From positions 62,001-126,000 of the forward strand of contig NZ_BLAF01000024.1 in NCBI RefSeq assembly GCF_009687885.1: DNA of 64,000 bases. Reading direction: 5' to 3'. The notes under the pieces were generated by a model. That model was not told the DNA's origin. It saw only the letters and a list, made by a program, of their open reading frames with translations, and did not search any database. A program made the translations under genes and the position numbers. Origin of the DNA: Acrocarpospora pleiomorpha (GTDB lineage Bacteria; Actinomycetota; Actinomycetes; Streptosporangiales; Streptosporangiaceae). Shown here piece by piece: positions 24,930 to 32,946 of the stretch (positions within the stretch are counted from its first letter, which is position 1; every line of letters begins with the position of its first letter).

Positions 24930-24947
24930 CTTGTTTAACCAGTAAGG
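24930..24947 (-). promoter_or_regulatory. TetR-type operator (site 2) at the acyl-CoA ligase promoter
   Basis: Read on the minus strand, CCTTACTGGTTAAACAAG shares the core TTACTGGTTA-like block and the CAAG end with site 1 (CTTAACTGGTTAGTCAAG). It overlaps the presumed -35 box of the ligase operon. The common core ACTGGTT resembles, but does not fully match, the AACnnGTT half-sites known for KstR. Confidence 0.6.
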
Positions 24948-25164
24948 CATGTTTCGAGTGACCCACTTGCCCGAGTGTGAGTCTCGATCCGGCACTGCTG
25001 GTCTTGGGACGACCAGCTGGAGCAGAGACGGCCCAAGACGTCCCGACCATGGCGCAGAGGCGTCTCGTATCAGGGCAGCCCGGGGGCGACCGGCCTGCCG
25101 CACCAATTTCTGAACGCGCGTTGCTTGATAGCTGTCCCTGCTCTCTGCATGGTCGCCAGTCAAC
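24948..25164. other. Intergenic stretch without a recognisable gene
   Basis: Between the ligase promoter and the MerR-type operator there is no credible ORF. The only structure seen is an inverted repeat, GCTGGTC-TTGGGAC-GACCAGC, at 24997-25017. It could be a short hairpin or an operator. Confidence 0.5.
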
Positions 25165-25186
25165 GACTTCAAGGCCGCTTGAAGTC
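25165..25186 (+). promoter_or_regulatory. MerR-type operator
   Basis: GACTTCAAG-GCCG-CTTGAAGTC is a perfect 9-bp inverted repeat. Its form (TTCAAG...CTTGAA close to the start codon) is that of MerR/SoxR-family operators. It ends one base before ATG 25188, which begins a MerR-like N-terminus. Confidence 0.7.
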
Positions 25187-25187
25187 A

Positions 25188-25936
25188 ATGGGCGAGCAGT
25201 TGACGATCGGTGAGCTGGCGAACCGCACCGAGTCATCGAGGTCAAGCTGCTCGGCCGCGACTCGCGGGCCGCCATGTTCGACGGCCTGCTGCTCAGCCCG
25301 CTGACGATCACCGCCAAGGAGCTGCGCGAACGCGGCAACCGGGTGCCGATCGTGCTGCTGGGCGAGCACATCTTCAACGACAGCTTCCACCACGTGGCGA
25401 TCGACAACGTCGCCGCCGCCCTCGACGCGACATCCCACCTGCTGGACCTCGGCCGTACCCGGGTGGCGGCCATCGGCGACCAGCCGTACGCGACGGGCGA
25501 GACCGCGCAGCTGCGCACGATCGGCTACCGGCAGGCGCACGCGCGCCGCGGCCTGCCCGTGGTGGAGGAGCTGGTCGTCCCGACGGCCCGCTTCCACCGG
25601 CGGCTGGGCGCCGAGGCGATGGACCGGCTGCTGGCCCTGCCCGAGCCGCCCGACGCGGTGTTCTGCTACAACGACCTGCTCGCGCTCGGCGCGATCCGCG
25701 CGCTGACCAGGGCAGGTGTCCGGGTGCCCGACGACGTGGCCGTGGTCGGCGTCGACGACATCGAGGAGGGGCTGTACAGCACGCCGAGCCTCACGACGGT
25801 CGCTCCCGACAAGGCCGCCATCGCCCGCACGGCCGTCGACACGCTGCTGTCGGCGATCAATGGAACGGCGACATCCGGTGCGGCCGAGGTCGTCGTGCCA
25901 CACCGGATGATCGTCAGGGAGAGCACGGCCGGCTGA
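25188..25936 (+). pseudogene. Chimeric remnant: MerR 5' end joined to LacI-family 3' end
   Basis: From ATG 25188 the sequence encodes MGEQLTIGELANRT, the start of a MerR-family HTH, but after about 25230 that frame loses homology. A second frame then reads GRDSRAAMFDGLLLSPL and continues as a clean LacI-family effector domain (25274-25936, 220 residues). It includes GVDDIEEGLYSTPSLTTVAP and PHRMIVRES. The LacI helix-turn-helix and hinge (about 100 residues) are missing. The product could not bind DNA as a normal LacI. The layout is best explained by a deletion joining two regulator genes. An independent short ligand-binding protein from ATG 25274 cannot be excluded. Confidence 0.75.
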
Positions 25937-25952
25937 GCCGGGGCAGCCCCCG

Positions 25953-26807
25953 TTACGCCGCGACGAGCGGGGTGAGCGCGGTGATCTGGTCAGGCCGCGG
26001 CGGGTCGATCGCCATCCGGCAGCGCCCTCCGGGAAGGCCCTGCAGGTCCAGTAGGTGCTTGATCCGGGCGATGTCCCCCTCGATGCGGTCCACCGCGGTA
26101 CGGACATCCCGCTGCCAGGCGCGGGCGGCGGACTGGTCGTCGCGGCGGAGCGCGTCCGCGAGCCGGACGAAGGGTCCGGGGAGCGCGCCCGAGACCCCGG
26201 ACACGACTCCGGCTCCACCCGCCGCGACGACCTCGGGCAGCGCGCCGTCGCTGCCCGACCACACCGGGAGCCCCGGCGGCACCGCGTCCGTGTACTCGCG
26301 CACCACCGCCGCGCCCGGCGCGCTCACCTTCACGCCCGCGATGCCGCCGATCGACGCGAGCTCTCGCATCAGGTCCGCCGGCACCCGCGTGCCGGTCAGC
26401 GCGGGGAAGACGTAGATGTAGACGGGCGCGCCCTGGGCCGCGGCGCACACCTCCGCGTAGTGCTCGACGAGCCTTCGCGGCCCGGCCGGCAGGAAGTACG
26501 GCGTGATGACGGCCAGTCTCTCCGCGCCGCGGTCCCGGGCCGCCGTGGTCAGGCGCACCGCCTGGCGGGTGGACGGCGCTCCGACGTGGGCGATCACTCG
26601 CGACGCTCCCGCCTCGGCGATGGCCGCGGAGATCACGTCGAGTCGCTCGCCGTCGTCCAGGGCCGGGAACTCGCCGTTGGTGCCGGCCACGAAGACGCCG
26701 TCGACGCCGCCGCCGACGGAGTGCGCGACGAGCCTGCGCACGCCGTCGAGATCGATGTCCATCCGATCGTCGAAGGGGGTGGTCAGGGCCGTGATGATGT
26801 CGTTCAC
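25953..26807 (-). CDS. Dihydrodipicolinate synthase/N-acetylneuraminate lyase family protein
   Basis: A 284-residue class I aldolase barrel. GTG 26807 overlaps the upstream stop by four bases. Visible motifs are GVFVAGTNGEFPALDDGER (substrate carboxylate loop), YIYVFPALTG with the catalytic Tyr, and the Schiff-base lysine in IAGVKVSAPG. The family includes DapA and 2-keto-3-deoxy sugar-acid aldolases or dehydratases. Given the sugar transporter, isomerase and kinase beside it, a sugar-acid aldolase is more likely than lysine biosynthesis, which is inference. It is the last gene of the minus-strand sugar operon. Confidence 0.88.
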   Translation of the reverse strand: MNDIITALTTPFDDRMDIDLDGVRRLVAHSVGGGVDGVFVAGTNGEFPALDDGERLDVISAAIAEAGASRVIAHVGAPSTRQAVRLTTAARDRGAERLAVITPYFLPAGPRRLVEHYAEVCAAAQGAPVYIYVFPALTGTRVPADLMRELASIGGIAGVKVSAPGAAVVREYTDAVPPGLPVWSGSDGALPEVVAAGGAGVVSGVSGALPGPFVRLADALRRDDQSAARAWQRDVRTAVDRIEGDIARIKHLLDLQGLPGGRCRMAIDPPRPDQITALTPLVAA

Positions 26808-28330
26808 AGCCGGGGCGCCTGGCCGGTGAACGTGCCGGCGTCGGCCAGGTACTTCGCCGAGATCCTGCCCTCGGCAAGCGCCGCGCTCACGGCCTGGACG
26901 GCCCTGCGGCGCTCCTCGCGGGCCCGTTCGGGGTCCCGGCGCAGGGACGCCTTCTGGCGCAGCAGCGCGGCCTGGAGCTCGGCGACGTCCAGCCGGCGCG
27001 GCGCCACGCCGCCGAGCGCCGCGAGCGCGGCCGCTGTGCCGGACGCCTGCCCGATGGCCATGACGCCGCCCTGGGTCCGGAACGACCCGTGGGCCTCGTG
27101 CGACGCCGAGATCGCGCGACCGGCGATGACCAGCCCGTCCAGGCGGGCCGGCACCAGGCAGCGGTAGGGGATGTCGTAGGAGTCGTCGAGGCCGGCCCAC
27201 ACGCCTCCCTCGCCGTAGCCCTCCACGCCGTCGACGTTGTGAATGTCCACGGGGAAGTAGCCGCGGGCCACGACGTCCTCCTGCTTGCGCCCGCTCATGA
27301 CGTCGTCGGCGGTGAGGGTGTACTCGCCCAGGATGTGCCGGCTCTCGCGGATGCCGATCTGGACGCCGGTGGCGATGAGCTGGGCGTTCTCGAACCCCGG
27401 GAATCTGGCGATCAGGTACCGCGACAGCGACATGACCTGCCGGCGGCCCTCGATCTCCCCCGCCGTCAGGCTCTCGGCGCTCGTCCCGTCCACATTCTGG
27501 ATCCGGGTGCTGTTGAAGTGCAGGACCCCCGGATGGCAGGTGGTGAGGAAGAGCACGGAATCACGGCCGAGGTGCAGTTCCCCGGCGTCCATGCCCTCCT
27601 TGACCAGCCGCTTGAAGCCCTGGCCGACGAAGTGCTGCCGGGGCAGGCGCTCGGAGTACGGATGGACCGCCACCATCTCCGACGCCCATTCGAAGTCGTC
27701 GAGGTTGTCGTCCATGTACGCCTTGACCGCCGCGGTGTCCACGCCGGCCATGTCGAACATCATCGTGCTCGGCTGGACGGCGCCGTCCGCCTCCCGGCCC
27801 ACCACGTACTCGGCGCCCGCGAGCGTGGCCACGTCTCCGTCACCGGTCGCGTCCACCACCACGGAGGCCGAGTAGAACGACGTCCCGGACTTGTTCGTCA
27901 CCGACACGCCGGTGACCCGGTCGCCCTCGACCCGGACGCCGCTGACGAAAGAGTGGAACAGCGGCGTGACGCCGGCCTCGAGGATCATCGACAGGGCGGC
28001 CCACTTGTACGCCTCCCGGTCGTAGAAGCACAGGTAGCTGCCGCTCCCGTGCGGGTTGGTGCAGCGGATGTGGCCGGTGCTCCCCCCGTCGGCGACCATG
28101 CGCTGCACGAACTCGTGGGGAATGCCCTGGATGACCTGCTCGTCGTCGAAGTAGAACGGGGAGATCGGTCCCAGGGCCGCGCTGGTCGGCATCCCGCCGA
28201 GGAAGCCGTAGCGCTCCACGAGAAGGGTTCGCGCGCCCTCGCGGGCGGCCGCGATGGCAGCCACGAACCCCGACGGTCCACCACCCACGACGATGACGTC
28301 GTACGTGCGATCCTCTGCCTTGTGTGCCAT
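26804..28330 (-). CDS. FAD-dependent oxidoreductase (FAD_oxidored family)
   Basis: A 508-residue flavoprotein with an N-terminal dinucleotide motif (YDVIVVGGGPSGFVAAIAAA), FLGGMPTSAALGPISPF, DATGDGDVATLAGAEYV, and a C-terminal ISASHEAHGSFRTQGGVMAIGQASGTAAALA. This family often sits in carbohydrate-degradation loci but its substrates are mostly unknown. ATG 28330 with AAGGA at good distance is preferred to ATG 28336. It lies 11 bases after the sugar-binding lipoprotein gene and overlaps the DapA-like gene. Confidence 0.87.
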   Translation of the reverse strand: MAHKAEDRTYDVIVVGGGPSGFVAAIAAAREGARTLLVERYGFLGGMPTSAALGPISPFYFDDEQVIQGIPHEFVQRMVADGGSTGHIRCTNPHGSGSYLCFYDREAYKWAALSMILEAGVTPLFHSFVSGVRVEGDRVTGVSVTNKSGTSFYSASVVVDATGDGDVATLAGAEYVVGREADGAVQPSTMMFDMAGVDTAAVKAYMDDNLDDFEWASEMVAVHPYSERLPRQHFVGQGFKRLVKEGMDAGELHLGRDSVLFLTTCHPGVLHFNSTRIQNVDGTSAESLTAGEIEGRRQVMSLSRYLIARFPGFENAQLIATGVQIGIRESRHILGEYTLTADDVMSGRKQEDVVARGYFPVDIHNVDGVEGYGEGGVWAGLDDSYDIPYRCLVPARLDGLVIAGRAISASHEAHGSFRTQGGVMAIGQASGTAAALAALGGVAPRRLDVAELQAALLRQKASLRRDPERAREERRRAVQAVSAALAEGRISAKYLADAGTFTGQAPRL

Positions 28331-28341
28331 GGGCATCCTTT

Positions 28342-29649
28342 TCAGTTCCTGTTGGCGTTGTAGTTCTTGGCGACCTGCTGGAGGGCGGACGCGACGTCGC
28401 CGCCCTCGAAGACGACCTTCTGGGCCGCCTTGACCGCCTCGGTGCTCAGCTCGCTGTAGTCCTCCGGATAACGCGAGGCCCGGCCGTCCTTGAGCAGGTA
28501 GTCGCGCCACCGCCCCAGCTCCTCGGCCGGCACGCTGCCCGTCGCGGGCGCCTTCGCGTACGCGGACTTGAGCACGGGCATGACGCCCGCGCCGGCGAAG
28601 ATCTCCTGGGAGCTCGCGCTCAGGTAGTACTCCATGAAGCGCCAGACGTCGTCCGGGTGCTCGGTGTTGGCGCCCATCGCCAGGGTCTGGCCGGCCACGG
28701 CCGTCGGCGTCGTCTCTCCTGCCGGGTCCCCGGGCACGGGGGCGGTGACGAGGTTCTCGCCGACTCCCTCGCCGGCCCGTGTCGAGGCGACGCGGTAGCT
28801 GCCCTCGATGGCCATGGCGACGGTGCCCGCCTTGACGCTGTTGACGACGTCGTCGGCCGACATCGTCAGGGACGAGCGCGGCAGCGCGCCGTTCTCGCCG
28901 AGGCTCTTGATGTAGGAGAGGGCCTTCTGCCCGGCGGCGTCGTCGAAGACGGCGCGTCCGGTGGAGTCGAAGAGGGTGCCGCCGTAGTGCGCGGTGAGCG
29001 GCTGGAACTTCTCCATGAAGTCAGCGCCGAGCCCCTGCTCGGACATGCCGATCCCGATGCCGGCCACCTTGCCGCCGGACTTCTCGCTGATCCCCGCGGC
29101 CACGCTGCTCAGCTCGGCGAGCGTGGTGGGGGGCTCGAAGCCGTACTCGCTCAGGATGTCCTTGCGGTACCAGAGCAGCCACACGCGGGACTCCCACGGC
29201 AGGGCCATGATCTCCTTGTCGTAGGTCACGTTGTCGATCGGGAAGACGTACTCCTCCCCCTGCTTGTCCAGCCACGGCTGCACCCGCGTGGTGATCGGCT
29301 GCACGGAGCCGGCCGCCACGTGCTGGGCGAGCTGGACGCTGTAGACGTTCACGATGTCGGGGCCGCCGCCGGTCGCGGCGGCCCGGATGACCTCACCGTC
29401 GATCTTGGCGAAGTTGATGCCGGTGACCTCGACACGCACCTTCGGGTTGGCGGCGTTGAAGCCTTCGACGATCTTGGCGAGCGCCGCGCCCCGGGGGTCG
29501 TCGCCCTTGGGGTCGAGGAAGGTCCACATCGTGAGCCGGGTGACGCCGTCGGCGGAGCCCGAGCCCGAGCCGCACGCGGTCAGCAGCGTGCCGATGAGCA
29601 TGAGTGAGAGGGTGGTGAGGAGATGCCGGTGGAATGTTCGATGGGACAT
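28342..29649 (-). CDS. Extracellular sugar-binding lipoprotein of an ABC importer
   Basis: A 435-residue family 1 solute-binding protein with lipoprotein signal LLTTLSLMLIGTLLTAC. It continues into VTRLTMWTFLDPKGDDPRG and DIVNVYSVQLAQHVAAGSVQ. The C-terminal region WRFMEYYLSASSQEIFA is typical. ATG 29649 is preceded by AGGAGTGGGCA. It is the receptor for the two permeases just upstream in the operon. No ATPase gene is present locally, as is usual in actinobacteria where a shared MsiK-like ATPase serves many importers. Confidence 0.92.
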   Translation of the reverse strand: MSHRTFHRHLLTTLSLMLIGTLLTACGSGSGSADGVTRLTMWTFLDPKGDDPRGAALAKIVEGFNAANPKVRVEVTGINFAKIDGEVIRAAATGGGPDIVNVYSVQLAQHVAAGSVQPITTRVQPWLDKQGEEYVFPIDNVTYDKEIMALPWESRVWLLWYRKDILSEYGFEPPTTLAELSSVAAGISEKSGGKVAGIGIGMSEQGLGADFMEKFQPLTAHYGGTLFDSTGRAVFDDAAGQKALSYIKSLGENGALPRSSLTMSADDVVNSVKAGTVAMAIEGSYRVASTRAGEGVGENLVTAPVPGDPAGETTPTAVAGQTLAMGANTEHPDDVWRFMEYYLSASSQEIFAGAGVMPVLKSAYAKAPATGSVPAEELGRWRDYLLKDGRASRYPEDYSELSTEAVKAAQKVVFEGGDVASALQQVAKNYNANRN

Positions 29650-29697
29650 TGCCCACTCCTTGATGTGCATGGGGAGTGATGAGGTGGGCGGGTGGAG

Positions 29698-30543
29698 TCA
29701 GCCCTTGCTGGCTCCGGCGGTCAGCCCGGCGACGAGCCTGCGCTCGAAGACGACGAACGCCACGATCATGGGGACGAGCGTCACGACCACCGCGGCCATG
29801 AGCTGACCCCAGACGACCCCGTACTGGGTCAGGTAGCTGTAGAGCCCGACCGACACGAGGCGCAGGTCGGGGTCGCTGACAAAGGTGCTGGCGATCAGGT
29901 AGTCGTTCCAGACGTACACGAAGGCGATGATCGAGGCCGCGCCCAGGCCCGGCCGGGCCAGCGGCAGGACGAGGCGGAGGAACGAGCCCGCCGTGGTGCA
30001 TCCGTCGACCCGGCCCGACTCCTCGATCTCCACGGGGATGGTCTCGAAGAAGCCCTTGAGGATCCACACGATGGTGGGAACCTGCCAGGCGGCGTAGATG
30101 ATGATCATTACTTGGTAGGTGTCGTAGATCCCCAGCTTCACCGCGAGGTAGTAGAGGGGGACCAGGATCGCGATGCCCGGGATCATCGAGGTCATGAGGA
30201 TGAAGAACAGCAGGCCGTTCTTGCCCCGGAACCGGAAGCGCGCCGCCGAGTACGCCGCGGGCACGGCGATGACCAGCGTCAGCACGACGGTCGCCACGCT
30301 GACGATGACGCTGTTGAGCAGGTTCAGCGGGATCTGGCTCTCGAACAGCACCTTGCGGTAGTTCTCCAGCGTCAGCACCTGCGGAATCCACCGGGCGGGA
30401 ACGGCGAAGACCTGGGACTCGGGCTTGAGCGACGTGCTGAGTCCCCACAGCATCGGCAGCAGGGCGAAGACGCTCGCCGCGGCGAGTCCCGCGTAGACGC
30501 CGACCGCCCGCCGCGCCGGCATCCTCTTCGCGCGGTCAGCCAT
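29698..30543 (-). CDS. Carbohydrate ABC transporter permease (MalG-type)
   Basis: A 281-residue permease with six membrane spans and the EAA loop EESGRVDGCTTAGSFLRLVLPLARPG near residue 190. It is the second channel subunit. It overlaps the upstream MalF-type permease by eight bases. Confidence 0.92.
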   Translation of the reverse strand: MADRAKRMPARRAVGVYAGLAAASVFALLPMLWGLSTSLKPESQVFAVPARWIPQVLTLENYRKVLFESQIPLNLLNSVIVSVATVVLTLVIAVPAAYSAARFRFRGKNGLLFFILMTSMIPGIAILVPLYYLAVKLGIYDTYQVMIIIYAAWQVPTIVWILKGFFETIPVEIEESGRVDGCTTAGSFLRLVLPLARPGLGAASIIAFVYVWNDYLIASTFVSDPDLRLVSVGLYSYLTQYGVVWGQLMAAVVVTLVPMIVAFVVFERRLVAGLTAGASKG

Positions 30544-31450
30544 TGTCGCTCCTCAGGACGCGGATGTAGGCGATGCCGAAGATCACGTTGAAGCCGAACA
30601 GCACGACGCTGTACGCCGCGCCCAACCCGATCTTGAAGAACTGGAAGGACTGGAGGAACGCCTGGAGGCTGAGCACCTGGGTGCCGGACAGCGGGCCGCC
30701 GCCGGTGAGGGTGTAGACGAGGGTGACCATGTTGAAGTACAGGAGCGTCAGCATGATGATCAGGATCATCAGGACGGGCTTGATCGTCGGAAGCACGATC
30801 CGCCGGAACGACTGGATCGGGCCGCACCCGTCGACCCGCGCCGCCTCCAGCACCTGGCCGGGCACGGTCTGCATCGCGGCCAGGCTGAGGATGGTCGCCA
30901 GCGGATAGCTGATCCAGACGTTGACGAGGATCAGGGCCGCCATCGAGGCGTACGGATCGGCCAGCACGTCGTGCCCGCCGAGGATGGACTGCAGCGGCCC
31001 GTACGAGGGGTTGAGCAGCCACTTCCACAGCAGGGCGGCGATCGTCTGCGAGACCACCCAGGGCAGCAGGATGATCACGCGGAAGGCGCGGCGGTACGCG
31101 ACCGGCTTGTTGAGCAGCACCGCCAGCCCGACCCCGAGCGGGAGCGTGATCAGCAGGGATCCGCCCACGTACACGAAGGTCCGGATGATGTCCGGCAGGC
31201 CCCCGGCGCCCAGCACGACCCCGTAGTGCTCGAGGCCGTTGAACGCGCCCGCGCGAAGGGCGCGGGTGACGTGGACGCTGAGCCACACGGCGTAGCCGAC
31301 CGGCACGATGGAGACGGCCACGACGAGGACGAGCGCGGGCACGTAAAGCAGCACCGGCCCCGCGTGGATACGGCGGCGCGGGGTCGCGGGCGCCGGCCCG
31401 CCCGCGGACCGGCGCTCGCCGGGCCGCCGCGTGGTGACGATCGTGCTCAT
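30536..31450 (-). CDS. Carbohydrate ABC transporter permease (MalF-type)
   Basis: A 304-residue permease from ATG 31450 (MSTIVTTRRPGERR), with about six membrane segments and the EAA loop EAARVDGCGPIQSFRRIVLPTIKP near residue 210. It pairs with the MalG-type protein. The start overlaps the end of the FGGY kinase gene by four bases. Confidence 0.92.
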   Translation of the reverse strand: MSTIVTTRRPGERRSAGGPAPATPRRRIHAGPVLLYVPALVLVVAVSIVPVGYAVWLSVHVTRALRAGAFNGLEHYGVVLGAGGLPDIIRTFVYVGGSLLITLPLGVGLAVLLNKPVAYRRAFRVIILLPWVVSQTIAALLWKWLLNPSYGPLQSILGGHDVLADPYASMAALILVNVWISYPLATILSLAAMQTVPGQVLEAARVDGCGPIQSFRRIVLPTIKPVLMILIIMLTLLYFNMVTLVYTLTGGGPLSGTQVLSLQAFLQSFQFFKIGLGAAYSVVLFGFNVIFGIAYIRVLRSDNG

Positions 31451-32946
31451 CGCACGCCCTTCTGTGGAACGCCATCGGCGCGGTCTCGCAACCGGTGCAG
31501 CAGCGGGCCGGTCCTGTCGTAGAGATCGAGGTAGTCGTCGAACATGGCGGCGTACAGCTCGGCGTTCCGCGGGTCGGGCCGGACGGTCTCGCGGACGCGC
31601 GCCCACGTGCTCCGCCGGTCGGCGAGACCGATCGCCTCCGCCGCCAGCCGGGCGTCGCCGTACGCCGCTCCGACGAGCTCGCCGGGGATCGCCTGCTCGG
31701 CGCCGGTGACGTCGCTGACGATCCGCACCCAGAGCCGCTGCCTCGCGCCGCCCCCCACCGCGACGAGGCGCTCGGGGCTCACGCCGGCCTCCCGCAGGGT
31801 GAGCAGATTGTGGCGGACGCCGAGGGCGGTCCCCTCCAGCAGCGCCCGGTACACGTGCCCGGGTCCGTGTTCCAGGCCCAGGCCCGCGATGACGCCGCGC
31901 GCGTCGGGGTCGAAGATCGGTGTGCGCTCGCCGTCCCAGTAGGGGAGCACCACGAGTCCCGCGGCGCCGGGCGGAACCCCCGCGGCGGCGGCCTCCAGCT
32001 CCGCGTACGAGCCACCGGCGAGAGTCTGCGCGCCCCACCGCGCCACCGCCCCGAAGGCGGACATCCCGGCCGCCGCGCACCGGCTGCCCGGATCGACACC
32101 GTTCGCGGTCCACAGTCGCGGGCACGGCTGGACGTCATCGGCGTAGGCGACCAGGAACATGGTCGTGCCGTACATGATCATGCAGTCGCCGGGCGCGCGG
32201 ACGCCGACGCTGTACGCCTCGGCCCACGCGTCGACGGTGCCCGCGAGCACGGGGACGCCGGTCCGCAGCCCGGTGTGCGCGGCGGCCTCGGCGGTGACCT
32301 CGCCCACGATGTCGCCAGGCCAGACGAGCGCGGGCAGTTCCAGCCCTCCGGCCACCTCGGCGGCCCAGTCCGCGGCCCAGTCCTGGGCGTTCGCGTCGTA
32401 CAGCGGCACGGCCTGGCTCGCCGAGTGATGGTCGAGAACGTACGCCCCCGACAGCCTGAAGGCGATGAACGACGACGCCATGAAGAACCGGCGGGCCCGG
32501 TCCCAGACGTGCGGCTCGTTCTCGCGGACCCACTGCATCTTCGGGCCCACCGCCTGGCTGGTCAGCCCGGACCCGCACCGCCGCAGAACCTTCTCGGCGC
32601 CGAACGCCCGCTCCTGGTCGGCGATCTGCCGGGCGGCGCGGGTGTCGACCCCGTAGAGGATCGCCGGGCGCAGCGGCGTCCCCGCCTCGTCCGTGACCAG
32701 CAGGCAGGGGCCGATGCCGCTGACGCATACCGCGGCCACCCGGTCCAGGTCGCCGAGTTCCGCCGTGAGCCGCAGGACGTCGTCCCACCAGACGCGGTCG
32801 GCGTCGTGCTCGACGTGCCCGGCGGCCGGGCGGCTGGTGTGATGCTCACGCTCCGCCCGCCGGACCACCCGGCCGCCGGAGTCGCACAGCACGGCCTTGC
32901 TGCTCGACGTGCCGATGTCCAGGCCGAGGACCAGGTCGTCGCTCAT
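31447..32946 (-). CDS. FGGY-family carbohydrate kinase
   Basis: A 499-residue kinase from ATG 32946. It has the phosphate-1 motif LGLDIGTSSSKAVLCDSGG, a catalytic Asp in VLAGTVDAWAEAYSVG (~res 245), and the C-terminal ATP motif RLVAVGGGARQRLWVRIVSDV. Members phosphorylate xylulose, gluconate, ribulose, fuculose and related sugars. It overlaps both the isomerase-like gene and the MalF-type permease, so it acts in the same pathway. Together with the isomerase-like protein, a ketose produced in situ is the probable substrate (inference). Confidence 0.92.
   Translation of the reverse strand: MSDDLVLGLDIGTSSSKAVLCDSGGRVVRRAEREHHTSRPAAGHVEHDADRVWWDDVLRLTAELGDLDRVAAVCVSGIGPCLLVTDEAGTPLRPAILYGVDTRAARQIADQERAFGAEKVLRRCGSGLTSQAVGPKMQWVRENEPHVWDRARRFFMASSFIAFRLSGAYVLDHHSASQAVPLYDANAQDWAADWAAEVAGGLELPALVWPGDIVGEVTAEAAAHTGLRTGVPVLAGTVDAWAEAYSVGVRAPGDCMIMYGTTMFLVAYADDVQPCPRLWTANGVDPGSRCAAAGMSAFGAVARWGAQTLAGGSYAELEAAAAGVPPGAAGLVVLPYWDGERTPIFDPDARGVIAGLGLEHGPGHVYRALLEGTALGVRHNLLTLREAGVSPERLVAVGGGARQRLWVRIVSDVTGAEQAIPGELVGAAYGDARLAAEAIGLADRRSTWARVRETVRPDPRNAELYAAMFDDYLDLYDRTGPLLHRLRDRADGVPQKGVR

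Noticed and set aside
25169-26218. 349-residue minus-strand ORF opposite the LacI remnant
   Set aside because: Antisense to a clear LacI effector domain and overlaps the DapA-like gene in another frame; no motifs.
25953-26807. Lysine-pathway dapA
   Set aside because: It lies inside a sugar uptake and isomerase-kinase operon and has no lysine-biosynthetic neighbours; only family membership is supported.
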